64,000 nucleotides of DNA from Posidoniimonas corsicana (GTDB lineage: Bacteria > Planctomycetota > Planctomycetia > Pirellulales > Lacipirellulaceae). The DNA is taken from NCBI RefSeq assembly GCF_007859765.1, contig NZ_SIHJ01000001.1, forward strand, positions 1,178,767 through 1,242,766, in the 5' to 3' direction. Every line of letters begins with the position of its first letter. The first letter of the stretch is position 1. Below, piece after piece: positions 25,717-34,738 of this stretch. A program made the position numbers and the translations under genes. The notes beneath the pieces were generated by a model. It was not told where the DNA came from and did no database searches. It worked only from the letters and a program-made list of their open reading frames with translations.

Positions 25717-26691
25717 CTACTTTGGTTTGCGCTTGGCGGCAGACTTCTTCTTGGTCTTGGCGGGGCTCGCCTTCTTTACAGGCGACTTCTTCGCGACCTT
25801 CTTCTTGGCGACTTTCTTGACGGCCTTCTTCGCGACCTTCTTCTTCACCGCCTTCTTGGGCGCGGGCGACTTGGCCGCGTCCGCCTTTGCTGGGGCAGAC
25901 TTCTTGGGGGCGACCTTCTTCTTGGTCGCGGCGTCCGACGACGACGCCCTCTTCGCGACGGCCGACTTCTTGGCGGCGGCCCCCTGCTTTGGCTTGGCCT
26001 CGGGCTTCGGCGGACGTTTGGGCAGGCGATCCTTGCAACCTGGGTCGAGGGCCAGCAAGACCTTGCGGGCGTTTTGCCCGTACGGGTTCTTGCCGACCTC
26101 CACACCAAGCTGGTGCAACATTGAACCGACCTCGACGCCCTTCGCCTTGGGGATAGCGCGTTCGAGTCCGGGCGCCGAACCCGCCTTGGCCTCGGCGGGA
26201 GTGGTGATGTCGAGAGTCACGAAGGCCGTGAACAACCCCTCGTTGACCGGGATCGAGTGGCCGCCGAGCGACGCCTGCGTAACGTATGAGATTACGAACG
26301 GCGTGACGCCCTTGTAGGACTGAAACTGCTTGACCGTCTGACCCAGGTTCTGCTTCTTCAGCGGCTCCAGGTCGAACGTGTACAGTCCCTCGAAGACGCT
26401 CTGGAGCGTGCGTTTGAGCCGGTCGGCGGCCGCGTCGGGGTCGTTGAGCATCTTCAGCTCTTCGGCCAGCTCGCGGCGCGTGCTCACACGCACCTCGTTC
26501 CAATCAAAGTAGTTTGATTGGAGCCCCTCGAATGCGGCCTCGGCCTCGGCGTGCGGCGAGCCCTCGAGCAGGCAGGCGAACACCAGGTTCTCTAGCAGCG
26601 TCCGCTCGTTGGAGCAGGCGACGGGCTTGTAGTGCTTCTTGAGGCTCGAAACGAGCTTGGTGATGCGGTTAGCGCGGTTGGATGCGGCCAT
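25717..26691 (-). CDS. Endonuclease III-like protein with a lysine-rich histone H1-like tail
   Basis: A 324-residue protein in two parts. Residues 1 to about 220 resemble the helix-hairpin-helix DNA glycosylase fold of endonuclease III (NERTLLENLVFACLLEGSPH, KMLNDPDAAADRLKRTLQ, YKGVTPFVISYVTQASLGGH). The catalytic Lys of the family, in a GVGxKTA loop, is replaced (GVTPFVI), and the catalytic Asp region VDTH reads VNEG, so glycosylase activity is doubtful. Residues ~228-324 are a low-complexity tail of Lys, Ala and Pro (KKAVKKKVAKKAVKKVAKKK), like histone H1 or bacterial H1-like proteins, expected to bind DNA without specificity. It sits between rbfA and the TPR gene. Confidence 0.75.
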   Translation of the reverse strand: MAASNRANRITKLVSSLKKHYKPVACSNERTLLENLVFACLLEGSPHAEAEAAFEGLQSNYFDWNEVRVSTRRELAEELKMLNDPDAAADRLKRTLQSVFEGLYTFDLEPLKKQNLGQTVKQFQSYKGVTPFVISYVTQASLGGHSIPVNEGLFTAFVTLDITTPAEAKAGSAPGLERAIPKAKGVEVGSMLHQLGVEVGKNPYGQNARKVLLALDPGCKDRLPKRPPKPEAKPKQGAAAKKSAVAKRASSSDAATKKKVAPKKSAPAKADAAKSPAPKKAVKKKVAKKAVKKVAKKKVAKKSPVKKASPAKTKKKSAAKRKPK

Positions 26692-26712
26692 TTAAGCAAA
26701 AAGCGTGGGCTG

Positions 26713-27117
26713 TCAGTCGTCTGGTTGCGTGGTTGATTCGTCGCTGTCCGGATCGTTACCGGGCTGTTCTGGGCGGTCCTCGAGAACCTCGTTGAGCAGT
26801 TTCGTCATGGCGATGGAGTTCTTCACGCCCATGTCGAGCTCAAACTTCAGCTGTGGCGTGTAGCGGGTGTCGATCCGCTGCGAGATCTTGCTCTGCAAGA
26901 AGCCGGCTGAGCTTTGCAAACCGTGCAGGCAGAGCTTGCCCTTGGCGTCGTCGCCCATGACAGACACGTGCACCTTGGCCTGCCGCATGTCCGGCGAAAC
27001 CTCAACGTAGGTCACGGTGACGTCCGACACCCGTGGGTCGCGGATCTCGGTGAGGATCGCCATGCTCACAACTTCGCGGATGGCTTCAGCGGCTTTGAGT
27101 ACGCGTCTTGAGGTCAT
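26713..27117 (-). CDS. rbfA: Ribosome-binding factor A
   Basis: A 134-residue protein that binds the 30S subunit and helps 16S rRNA 5'-end maturation. Recognisable segments are SRRVLKAAEAIREVVSMAIL near the N terminus, DPRVSDVTVTYVEVSPDMRQAKVHVSV in the KH-like core, and RIDTRYTPQLKFELD. It lies 87 bases after infB on the same strand, as in the widely conserved nusA-infB-rbfA order. The C-terminal 20 residues are acidic and disordered. The usual neighbour truB is absent; an endonuclease III-like gene follows instead. Confidence 0.95.
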   Translation of the reverse strand: MTSRRVLKAAEAIREVVSMAILTEIRDPRVSDVTVTYVEVSPDMRQAKVHVSVMGDDAKGKLCLHGLQSSAGFLQSKISQRIDTRYTPQLKFELDMGVKNSIAMTKLLNEVLEDRPEQPGNDPDSDESTTQPDD

Positions 27118-27203
27118 TGAGGCAGCCCAGAACTATCAGCGAGGAACTATCGGGCGCGGCGACGCGCACGCGTCCCGGCCGGTCGACTTGCGGCGGCGCC
27201 GCG

Positions 27204-30020
27204 TCAGTCGTCGAAGCTCCTGGCGATCTCCTCCACCTTGTAGAACTCAAGCAGGTCGGCCTCTTTGATGTCGTTGAAGCCGGCCAGTTTGATGCCGCAC
27301 TCGTAGCCCTCCCGCACCTCCTTGGCGTCGTCCTTCTCCCGCTTGAGCGTGTCGATGGGGTAGTCGCCGATGATCGTGCTGTCGCGGATTACGCGGGCCC
27401 GGGCGTTGCGTTCGACAACGCCCTGGATCACGCGGCAGCCGGCGACCGCGCCGATACGGCTGATCTTGAACACCTGCTGGATGAGGGCCCGGCCAAGCGA
27501 GACTTCCATCTTCTCCGGACGGAGCATGCCCTCCATCGCGGCCCGCAGCTCGTCGGTGATCTTGTAGATGATGTCGTAACGGCGGACCTGGACGCCCGAC
27601 TGTTCGGCGAGCGAGCGGGCGGACTCCTCTGGGACGACGTTGAACGCGATGATGATGGCGTCTGACGCGTCGGCCAGATGGATGTCCGCAGCGGTGACGC
27701 CGCCGACGCTGGCCTGCAAGATCCGCAGACGCACCTCTGGGTGCTCAAGCTTCGCCAGCTCTTTCTGGATCGCCTCGATCGAGCCGCGGACGTCGGCCCG
27801 CAGGATGAGGTTGAGCGTCTGCACCTCCTCGACGCCGTCGAGACGGTCGAAGAGGGTCTCGAGCGTGACGTGCTGGTAGCCCGTGGCGCCGAGGAACTCC
27901 GAGCGGGTTTGGTGCGCCCGGGTCTCGGCGATCTCGCGTGCCTGGGAGATGTCGTCCAGCACGTAGAAGCGTTCGCCAGCGGGCGGAGCGATGTCGAAGC
28001 CAGCCAGGTTGACCGGAACAGTGGGGCCGGCCTCTTCGAGCCGCCGGCTCTTGTCCAGAGTATCGGTCATGGACCGCACACGGCCGTAGGCGTCGCCGCA
28101 GACGACGATGTCGCCCACGCGGAGGGTGCCGGTCTCGACGATGACCTTCGACAGGACGCCTTGGTCCGCGTCCTGGGTCGCCTCGAGGCAGACGCCGATC
28201 GCCGCGCGATTGGGGTTGGCCTTGTACTCGTGCAGCTCGGCGACGGTAAGGATGGTGTCGAGGAGCTCGTCCATGCCCTCGCCGGTAGCGGCGCTGGTCT
28301 TCACGACCTCCACATCGCCGCCCCACTCGCTGGGCTGCAGCCCGTTCTGGCTCAGGCCGGTCATCGCCTTCATCGGGTCGGCGCCGGGCAGGTCCATCTT
28401 ATTGAGCGCGACGATGATCGGAACCTCGGCGGCGCGGGCGTGGCTGATCGCCTCCTCGGTCTGTGGCATAACGCCGTCGTCGGCGGCGACCACGATGACC
28501 GCGATATCGGTCACGTTGGCGCCGCGGGCCCGCATGGCGGTGAACGCCTCGTGGCCCGGCGTGTCAACGAACGAGATCGGCTTGCCGTCCTTGTCGATCT
28601 GGTAGGCGCGGATGTGCTGGGTGATGCCGCCGCTCTCTCCACTCGCGACATCGATCCCGATCATCTTGTCGAGCAGAGACGTCTTGCCGTGGTCGACGTG
28701 CCCCAAGAAGGTGATTACCGGTGGACGGTCCACCAGGTCGCCCTCGGGATCTTCCATCTCGTCGAGCCGGCGGAGGACCTTGTCCTCCAGGGTCTCGGGC
28801 TGCAGGAAGTCGACGTCCAGGCCGAGTTCGGCCGCCACGAACTCCGTCAGGTCCGGGTCCATGGGCGTGTTGATGGTGGCCATCACACCCTCTTCCATGA
28901 GGATCCGCTGGATGTCCCGAGCGGGCACGCCGGCCGACTCGGAAAGGTCCCTCACGGTGCACGGCAGCTGGACCTCGATGCGACCCTTCCGCGGCGCGGC
29001 GGTGTTGACGCCCGAGCGACGGCTGCGGCGGACACGCCGCCCGAGTCCGGGGCGCTGGCGGCGTGAGCCGCCTCGGTCGCGGTTGAGCTGGCGCGCCTCG
29101 CGGCCACCCAGCATCGGACGGCCCGACTTGCGGCGGCCGTCATCGTCAACCATCTCCTTTGACTTGCCACCGCCGGCCCGCTCGCGGATCTGCTCGGCCT
29201 CCAGCGTGCGTTCGGCGCGACGCAGGTGCTGAGCGAGAGGCTTGCTGCCCAGCTTGTTGGCGCCGAGCACCTCCGTCGGCAGCGTCATGACCGGCTTCTG
29301 AGCCTTGGTCTCTTCCTTCGGCTTCTCGACCTTTTTCGGCTGGGTCTTGGCGGGCACCGCGGCCAGGCGGACCGCTGGGCGGGCCTTCGCCTCGGCCGGC
29401 TTCTTGGCGCCGCCCTTGCGCTGGTCGGATCCGGCGCCCACTACCGGCATTTTCCCGGTGCCGGCGTTCGCCGGGCCGATGTAATCCTCTTTGCGCACCA
29501 TGCGGGCCAGCGGGCCCGGCTTGGCGAGCTTCTCGCGGTGCTCGGCCGCGGCGGCTTCGGCCTCCTGGCTAGCGGCTTCCTGCTGCTCGACGACAGCGTC
29601 GTCTTGGACCTCGGCGGCGGGCTGCTCAACCTGCGGGGCGTCGACCGGGGACTCCTGCTCGGCGATGGCCTCGGCGGCCTCCGGCACTTCGTTGACAGCC
29701 GGCTCATCGTCGAGCGGCGCGGCTTCGCCGCGTCGCGAGCTGAGCCGCGGACCCGTGGCCTTGGGCGTCACGATGACCTTCATCCGGTCGTCGCCGCGTT
29801 TCTCGGGCGGACGCATCGGGGGCGGCGGAGCCGACTTCCCCTTGGCGGCGGGCGCTTCTTTGGCGCCGCTCATGAATTGCTTGACCTTCGACACCTCGTC
29901 GTCGGTAAGGCTCGCCAGGGCAGATCCTTTGCCCGGCACTCCGGCGCGGGTGCAGATATCGACCAGCTCTTTGCTGTCGACGTTTAGCTCTTTGGCCAGT
30001 GAGTAGATACGAACCGCCAA
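27204..30020 (-). CDS. infB: Translation initiation factor IF-2
   Basis: A 938-residue GTPase that brings fMet-tRNA to the 30S subunit and promotes subunit joining. An IF2_N domain occupies the first ~50 residues (RIYSLAKELNVDSKELVDIC). A long Ala/Pro/Glu/Lys-rich linker follows to about residue 300, then a second IF2_N-like segment near 355-390. The G domain begins near residue 435 with GHVDHGKT, followed by VDTPGHEAF and NKMD; domains II to IV follow. The start is a TTG at 30020, supported by a GGAG site about 10 bases upstream and by alignment of the first residues with the family. It lies 276 bases after nusA. Confidence 0.97.
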   Translation of the reverse strand: MAVRIYSLAKELNVDSKELVDICTRAGVPGKGSALASLTDDEVSKVKQFMSGAKEAPAAKGKSAPPPPMRPPEKRGDDRMKVIVTPKATGPRLSSRRGEAAPLDDEPAVNEVPEAAEAIAEQESPVDAPQVEQPAAEVQDDAVVEQQEAASQEAEAAAAEHREKLAKPGPLARMVRKEDYIGPANAGTGKMPVVGAGSDQRKGGAKKPAEAKARPAVRLAAVPAKTQPKKVEKPKEETKAQKPVMTLPTEVLGANKLGSKPLAQHLRRAERTLEAEQIRERAGGGKSKEMVDDDGRRKSGRPMLGGREARQLNRDRGGSRRQRPGLGRRVRRSRRSGVNTAAPRKGRIEVQLPCTVRDLSESAGVPARDIQRILMEEGVMATINTPMDPDLTEFVAAELGLDVDFLQPETLEDKVLRRLDEMEDPEGDLVDRPPVITFLGHVDHGKTSLLDKMIGIDVASGESGGITQHIRAYQIDKDGKPISFVDTPGHEAFTAMRARGANVTDIAVIVVAADDGVMPQTEEAISHARAAEVPIIVALNKMDLPGADPMKAMTGLSQNGLQPSEWGGDVEVVKTSAATGEGMDELLDTILTVAELHEYKANPNRAAIGVCLEATQDADQGVLSKVIVETGTLRVGDIVVCGDAYGRVRSMTDTLDKSRRLEEAGPTVPVNLAGFDIAPPAGERFYVLDDISQAREIAETRAHQTRSEFLGATGYQHVTLETLFDRLDGVEEVQTLNLILRADVRGSIEAIQKELAKLEHPEVRLRILQASVGGVTAADIHLADASDAIIIAFNVVPEESARSLAEQSGVQVRRYDIIYKITDELRAAMEGMLRPEKMEVSLGRALIQQVFKISRIGAVAGCRVIQGVVERNARARVIRDSTIIGDYPIDTLKREKDDAKEVREGYECGIKLAGFNDIKEADLLEFYKVEEIARSFDD

Positions 30021-30296
30021 ACTAGTGTTCTCCGTTGAACTCGACGTGCGTCTGGCGTTCGTTCACGTTTGCTCGCCGAATCACCCCGGTGGGTGGTTCC
30101 GGCAAGTTCTCGCTAGTACCTATCACGAAACCATGACGCGCGCCTCCGCTTGGGTAACGCCCGGTCCGCCGGACGCTGGTAGTGTGCCCGCCCACTCCCG
30201 TGAGCGACCGCCAAGCCCTTTATCATCGCCGTTCGGCGTCGCTGTTAAAAGGGGGGCAGCGTGCCGGGGACGGGGATTAGCGCAAATTTAGCGCCT

Positions 30297-31703
30297 CTAG
30301 CCCTCGGCCGGCGCCTCTTTTGGCTCCTCCGAGGCATCTTCTGCTGCTTCGGGGGCCGGTTGTTCTGCTTCTTCGGGCGGCGCGTCGGCCGGCTCGTCAC
30401 CAGCGGCGTCCTGCTCGCCTTCGGCCGCTGAGACGCCATCCTCTGAGTCGCCCGCCTCGGCCGCAGCGGCTTCCTCCGCCGCCTGCTGCTGGGCAAGCTG
30501 CTCGGCCTGCCGTTCCTCCTCGTGTTTCTTGCGACGTGCCGCAGCCGCGGCGGCCTCGGCCTCTTCGGCGCGGGCCTCGGCCTGCTCCACGATCTTGTCG
30601 ACCTGCTCCTCGGTCAGTCCGCCCATCTGCATCAGATCGTCCGGCTCGATGATGGAAAGGTCGTCGTAGCTGAGGAAGCCCTCTTCAACCAGCTTCTCGG
30701 CCAGCTCGAAGGTGACCCCCTCGATGCCACTGAAGCCCTCAACGGCGCGGTCGATCGACTCGGCGAGTTCCTCCTGGGTCATGATCTCGATGTCCCAGCC
30801 GGACAGCTTGCTCGCCAGGCGTACGTTCTGCCCCCGGCGGCCGATCGCCAGCGACAGGTTGTCTTCACGCACGAGCACGATGGCGCGGCCCAGGATCCGG
30901 CACAGGATCACCTGGTCGACCTCCGCCGGCTGCAGGGCGTTCGGGATCAGCACCTCGAGGTCATCATCCCAGCGGACGATGTCGATCCGTTCGCCAGAGA
31001 GTTCGTCTACGATGTTCTTAATTCGGTTGCCGCGGACGCCTACGCAGGCTCCGACGCAGTCGACGCGGGCGTCGCTGCTGCTGACCGCCACCTTGGAACG
31101 GTAGCCGGGCTCGCGGGCCATCGCTCTGATCTCGATGACGCTGTCGGAGATCTCTGGAATCTCCTGCTCAAACAGCCTTTGCACCAACTGCGGCGCGCGG
31201 CGGCTCAGGATCACCTTGACCCGGCTGCCGGCCTTTCGGACTTCGTAGACGGTGCAGCGGACGCGTTCGTTGGCGTGGTGGGTCTCACCGGGGATCTGCT
31301 CGCTGCGTGGCAGGATCGCCTCGACGTTGCCGAGCGAAACCGTCGCCGCGGCGCCCTCGTAGCGTTGCACAACGCCGCTCACCATGTGACCAATGAGCTC
31401 TTCGTACTCGTCGTAGAGCGCGTCGCGTTCCGCCTCGCGGATCTTCTGGATCATCACCTGCTTGGCGGTCTGAGCGCCAATGCGGCCGACGACCTCCTCG
31501 GAGTCGAGGGTCTCGCCCTCGCAGACGGCGGTGACCGAGCCGTCCTCCTGATTGATCTTGACGTCAATCTCGGCTTCTTCGCCGTGGTATTTCTTCAGAG
31601 CAGAAACCAGGGCCGCCTCGATGCCCTCGAAGACGATCTCTTTGTCGATGTTTTTGTCGCGGTGGATGGCATCGACGATCCGCAGGATTTCGCTGGCGTT
31701 CAT
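30297..31703 (-). CDS. nusA: Transcription termination/antitermination factor NusA
   Basis: A 468-residue RNA polymerase-binding factor. The order of domains is NusA N-terminal domain, S1 domain (near 135-200, [20 protein letters not shown]-like region), two KH domains ([19 protein letters not shown] and [19 protein letters not shown]), and a helix-hairpin-helix segment near 345-380. From about 395 to the end it has an Ala/Glu/Gln-rich acidic tail not found in the E. coli protein. ATG at 31703 with AAGGAG upstream. The usual upstream rimP gene is missing: the next gene on this strand is a ketoacyl-synthase homologue, separated by a terminator. Confidence 0.96.
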   Translation of the reverse strand: MNASEILRIVDAIHRDKNIDKEIVFEGIEAALVSALKKYHGEEAEIDVKINQEDGSVTAVCEGETLDSEEVVGRIGAQTAKQVMIQKIREAERDALYDEYEELIGHMVSGVVQRYEGAAATVSLGNVEAILPRSEQIPGETHHANERVRCTVYEVRKAGSRVKVILSRRAPQLVQRLFEQEIPEISDSVIEIRAMAREPGYRSKVAVSSSDARVDCVGACVGVRGNRIKNIVDELSGERIDIVRWDDDLEVLIPNALQPAEVDQVILCRILGRAIVLVREDNLSLAIGRRGQNVRLASKLSGWDIEIMTQEELAESIDRAVEGFSGIEGVTFELAEKLVEEGFLSYDDLSIIEPDDLMQMGGLTEEQVDKIVEQAEARAEEAEAAAAAARRKKHEEERQAEQLAQQQAAEEAAAAEAGDSEDGVSAAEGEQDAAGDEPADAPPEEAEQPAPEAAEDASEEPKEAPAEG

Positions 31704-31818
31704 GGCTTCGTGCTCCTTCGCGGCGAATGTCGCCCGCCGCCGGGCAAATCGGGTTGTCGGGTTGTACCAGCGGACCCCTCAGCTCCCACACCGCGGTCCG
31801 CATCGCCCCCATTGACGC

Positions 31819-31840
31819 AAAAAGCCGGCTTTCGCCGGCT
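31819..31840 (-). terminator. Intrinsic terminator after the ketoacyl-synthase-like gene
   Basis: On the minus strand, AGCCGGC-GAAA-GCCGGCT forms a 7-bp stem with a stable GNRA tetraloop followed by TTTTG. It lies about 105 bases after the stop at 31947 and separates that gene from nusA, which therefore has its own promoter in 31704-31818. Confidence 0.85.
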
Positions 31841-31946
31841 GTCAGGAGCCGCCCGGTAGAGGGGCCCCGAACGAGGTCAGTGAGTTACTAGCAGACTAGC
31901 CCTGATGCCTAGACGTGTCAACCGCCGCTGGCGTCGCGGGTCTGGC

Positions 31947-33266
31947 TCAGTCCGCGGCAACCGCAACAACCGTCGCAGCCTGCCCCTGGGGGGTCACGCT
32001 GTTGGCTAACACACTCGCACCGGCCGGCTGCCCGTCTTCGCGGACGGCCTGAACGGGACACTCGGGGTCGGGGGTCTGGTAGTTGAGAACGCGCGGCAAC
32101 GTTCCGCTCCGCAGCGCGAGCACACCGCCGACGAGCTCGACCACGCCACCCGCGGCGCCCAGGTTTCCAAAGTAACTCTTCAGCGCGGTGACGGGCACTC
32201 TGGCCGCGTCGGCTCCGAAGACGGTAGAGATCGCCCGGGCCTCGGCCGCGTCACCGTCGGTGGTCCCGAGTGCGTTCGCGCTAACGTGCCCCACTCCACC
32301 TGCCTGCAGGTCGGCGTCCTTAAGCGCGGCCCGCATCGAGTTGGTCAGTGCGGCCTGGGTGTCGCCGCTGAGCTGGGTGTCGGCCACCTGACTGGCGCCG
32401 AAGCCGGTGACCTCGGCGTAGATCTTAGCGCCCCGCGCTTCGGCCGCCTCGAGCGACTCGAGTACGATGGTCGCGGCGCCCTCGCCGGCGACCATCCCTT
32501 GCCGGGACTTGTCAAACGGTCGACACGCCTTGGCTGGGTCGCCATCGGCGGGCGCCAGCTGCTCGAGTTGCATCGAGTGAATCGCCTGCATCGGCATCAG
32601 TCGGGTGCCGGTCGCACCGGCGACCATGCGGCTGGCGACGCCGCGTGAAATGATGCGGTAGGCCTCGCCAACCGCCATGAGGCCAGCCGCCTCCCGCATG
32701 GTGAGCGAGTTGTTTGGCCCTCTGAGGTCGTTGAAGATCGCGATGTGGCTTGCCGGCATGTTGGGCAGGTAACGCAGCATCCAGAGAGGCTCGATCTCGG
32801 CAAGCCCCTCGTCGCCCCAGCGGCCGTAGTTGAACCGGTGGTCCTCGGCGCACTTCTCGACAGCCCGCACGTAGTCTTCGGGCATGGTCAGCATGTAGTC
32901 GCTGCCCAGGACAACCCCCGTACGCTCGGGGTCGCAGTCCGATTCCCCCAGGCCCGCATCGGCAAGCGACAGCTGGGCCGCAGCGACCGCCATTTGCGTC
33001 TCGCGGCACATCATCTTGATGGCTTTGCGGATCGACTTCTTCAGCTTCCCATCTAGGTCACCGAAGTCGCCGATCGCGCCCGTAAACCCCTTTGCCTCGG
33101 CGGCGATCTTCATCGGCCCCGCCTGCTCAGGAACAAGCGTCGACGGGCCAATGGCGCTGCGGCCAGAAGACAGGGCGTCCCACAGCTCGTCGGGCGTGCA
33201 TCCGGATGGGCTGATCAGGCCGATGCCCGTGATCACCACACGGCTGGCGGGGGGGAGAGTGCTCAT
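31947..33266 (-). CDS. Ketoacyl-synthase homologue lacking all catalytic residues
   Basis: A 439-residue protein with the full thiolase-fold architecture of FabF (opening VVITGIGLISPSG, later GPNNS, GEGAATIVLE and YFGNLGAAGG). The nucleophilic Cys of the TACAS motif is Glu192 (TMREAAGLM), the first active-site His is Leu333 (SANALGTTDGD) and the second is Asn368 (KSYFGNLGAAG). It therefore cannot condense acyl chains by the known mechanism. It resembles chain-length-factor partners of ketoacyl synthases in this loss. An intact FabF is encoded 2.8 kb upstream. Possible roles are a heterodimer partner or a regulator; this is inference. It is unlikely to be a decaying gene because the frame and the fold motifs are intact. 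Confidence 0.88.
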   Translation of the reverse strand: MSTLPPASRVVITGIGLISPSGCTPDELWDALSSGRSAIGPSTLVPEQAGPMKIAAEAKGFTGAIGDFGDLDGKLKKSIRKAIKMMCRETQMAVAAAQLSLADAGLGESDCDPERTGVVLGSDYMLTMPEDYVRAVEKCAEDHRFNYGRWGDEGLAEIEPLWMLRYLPNMPASHIAIFNDLRGPNNSLTMREAAGLMAVGEAYRIISRGVASRMVAGATGTRLMPMQAIHSMQLEQLAPADGDPAKACRPFDKSRQGMVAGEGAATIVLESLEAAEARGAKIYAEVTGFGASQVADTQLSGDTQAALTNSMRAALKDADLQAGGVGHVSANALGTTDGDAAEARAISTVFGADAARVPVTALKSYFGNLGAAGGVVELVGGVLALRSGTLPRVLNYQTPDPECPVQAVREDGQPAGASVLANSVTPQGQAATVVAVAAD

Positions 33267-33339
33267 AGTCTACGCAGCTTACCAAATCGCCGGGGTCGGC
33301 ATAATCCGGGGAGGGTCAATCAGTATAGCGCTCGGCGGA

Positions 33340-34644
33340 TTAGTATCTACCGGTAAAACCGCTGGTGGCGCGTTGTGCCGTGGCGGGCGCGGCGCCCGGG
33401 CTCGAGCTCGGCGTGGCGGTCCCCTTCGCCTCAACGAACAGCAGCCCGTCGGCCCGAGGCGGTGCATTAACGCCGGGGATCATGTTCAGCAGTTGGTTGC
33501 CCTTGTCGGGCGTGGGCGGAGCGATCACGCCCAGGCTCAGCAGCAGGACGTGGTCGGCGGGCCAGCGGAACCGCTCGTGGATCGTCGCCGAAGTCAGCTG
33601 CGGAACCTCGATCTCCATCCGCTGCGGGCCGGCCATCTGGGTTGGGATGTCGAGCCGGACCTGCTGCATCTTTTCCACTTGATTGACGCGGATCTTAAGG
33701 ATCGCGTCCGCGGTGGCGCCGTCGAACGAGAGCAGCGGAGCGAATTCAAGGCTAGCGCCCTCTTCAAGAGCCCCGGTCTCCGGCTGGAAGCCGGGCCAAG
33801 TATTTTGGGTCCGCACGATGCCCTTGATGTACTGGCGGGGCCGCATCGTCGACATGACCGACGAACGCCCATTCAGGACCAACTGCCCCGAAGCACTGTG
33901 CTCCCGGTAGTCGGCCCTTCGGACGAGGTCCGCCATGAGCAACGCGGCATTCTCCTTGGGCAGGATCCAGCCCTGCATGCCCGGGGACTGGACCGGGATG
34001 GCGGTCATCAGCGGCATAGCGTTCGCCCGCCAGTTGGGGTTGCGCACGGTTGCGATCCGCAGCGCGAACGCCTTGGACTCGTGCTGCGTGTTCACGAACC
34101 GGTCGACGATGTCCGCGACAATTGCCTGCGTCTCAGGTGTGTGGTAGACGCGGAGCGACTCGCGGGTGGCGCTGAGGATCCCCAGCGGCTCGGAATGCCA
34201 AGTCTCGTAGCCGGTTTCTCGCAGCACCCAGTCGACGATGGTCTGCTCGGGGTGCGGCGTGTTGGCGGCCCGCAGCGTGTAGGGGCGGATGTCGTACTCA
34301 CGCATCACCTGACCGTGGTCGTTGGGTAGCGTCGCGGCCCCCTTGGTCACGCGGGCCCGGCTGGCGGAGGCGCCGCCCAATGGCGTCATGCCGCCGGTCG
34401 TAGCGCCTGCCGCCGGTGGCGTGGCGCCGGGAAGCGGCGTGATGCTGTTGTCTGGCGCCGGCGACCCAGCTGGCAGCGCGCCGGGCTGGTTGTAGCGGGC
34501 ATCCCCGGCTGCGGGCGGAGGACCGCCTGCGGCAGCGCCGTACCGGGAGTCGGCCGCCGGCGCCGACCAGTCCTGCTGCTGGGCGACCGCTACTGGCGCC
34601 AGGGCAAGTGTGCAGAGGAGGGCGGCGAGTCGAAAGCTACGCAT
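33340..34644 (-). CDS. Secreted planctomycete protein of unknown function
   Basis: A 434-residue exported protein. The ATG at 34644 gives a signal peptide (RSFRLAALLCTLALAPVAVA). Residues ~25-90 are Pro/Ala/Gly-rich and disordered. A segment near 120-190 (YDIRPYTLRAANTPHPEQTI...LRVYHTPETQAIVADIVD) has the look of a secretin/STN N-terminal domain, where a short beta-alpha fold compares to the N0 domain. The rest is beta-rich with no motif I recognise, and the C terminus is Ala/Thr/Ser-rich. It lies 73 bases before the ketoacyl-synthase-like gene on the same strand; whether they are linked in function is unclear. Confidence 0.7.
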   Translation of the reverse strand: MRSFRLAALLCTLALAPVAVAQQQDWSAPAADSRYGAAAGGPPPAAGDARYNQPGALPAGSPAPDNSITPLPGATPPAAGATTGGMTPLGGASASRARVTKGAATLPNDHGQVMREYDIRPYTLRAANTPHPEQTIVDWVLRETGYETWHSEPLGILSATRESLRVYHTPETQAIVADIVDRFVNTQHESKAFALRIATVRNPNWRANAMPLMTAIPVQSPGMQGWILPKENAALLMADLVRRADYREHSASGQLVLNGRSSVMSTMRPRQYIKGIVRTQNTWPGFQPETGALEEGASLEFAPLLSFDGATADAILKIRVNQVEKMQQVRLDIPTQMAGPQRMEIEVPQLTSATIHERFRWPADHVLLLSLGVIAPPTPDKGNQLLNMIPGVNAPPRADGLLFVEAKGTATPSSSPGAAPATAQRATSGFTGRY

Positions 34645-34738
34645 TGGGGGTACTCCCGTCGATCGGGCGGACGCTTCCACCGGGGGCGGTGCGAGCCGTG
34701 ATCGACCCGCTGGGGGGCGGATAGTACGCGCATCGGCG

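Noticed and set aside
25730-25990. Apparent tandem DNA repeat of TTCTTGGCG-like units
   Set aside because: It is the coding sequence of the lysine-rich tail and is explained by repeated Lys/Ala codons; not a CRISPR or satellite.
27678-29066. Long plus-strand frame (462 codons) opposite infB
   Set aside because: It is antisense to a certain gene; its length follows from the high GC of infB codons and it shows no domain.
30522-31859. 445-codon plus-strand frame opposite nusA
   Set aside because: Antisense shadow of nusA, running over the terminator as well.
31704-31946. rimP upstream of nusA
   Set aside because: The space is only ~240 bases, holds an intrinsic terminator of the upstream gene and has no RimP-like frame.
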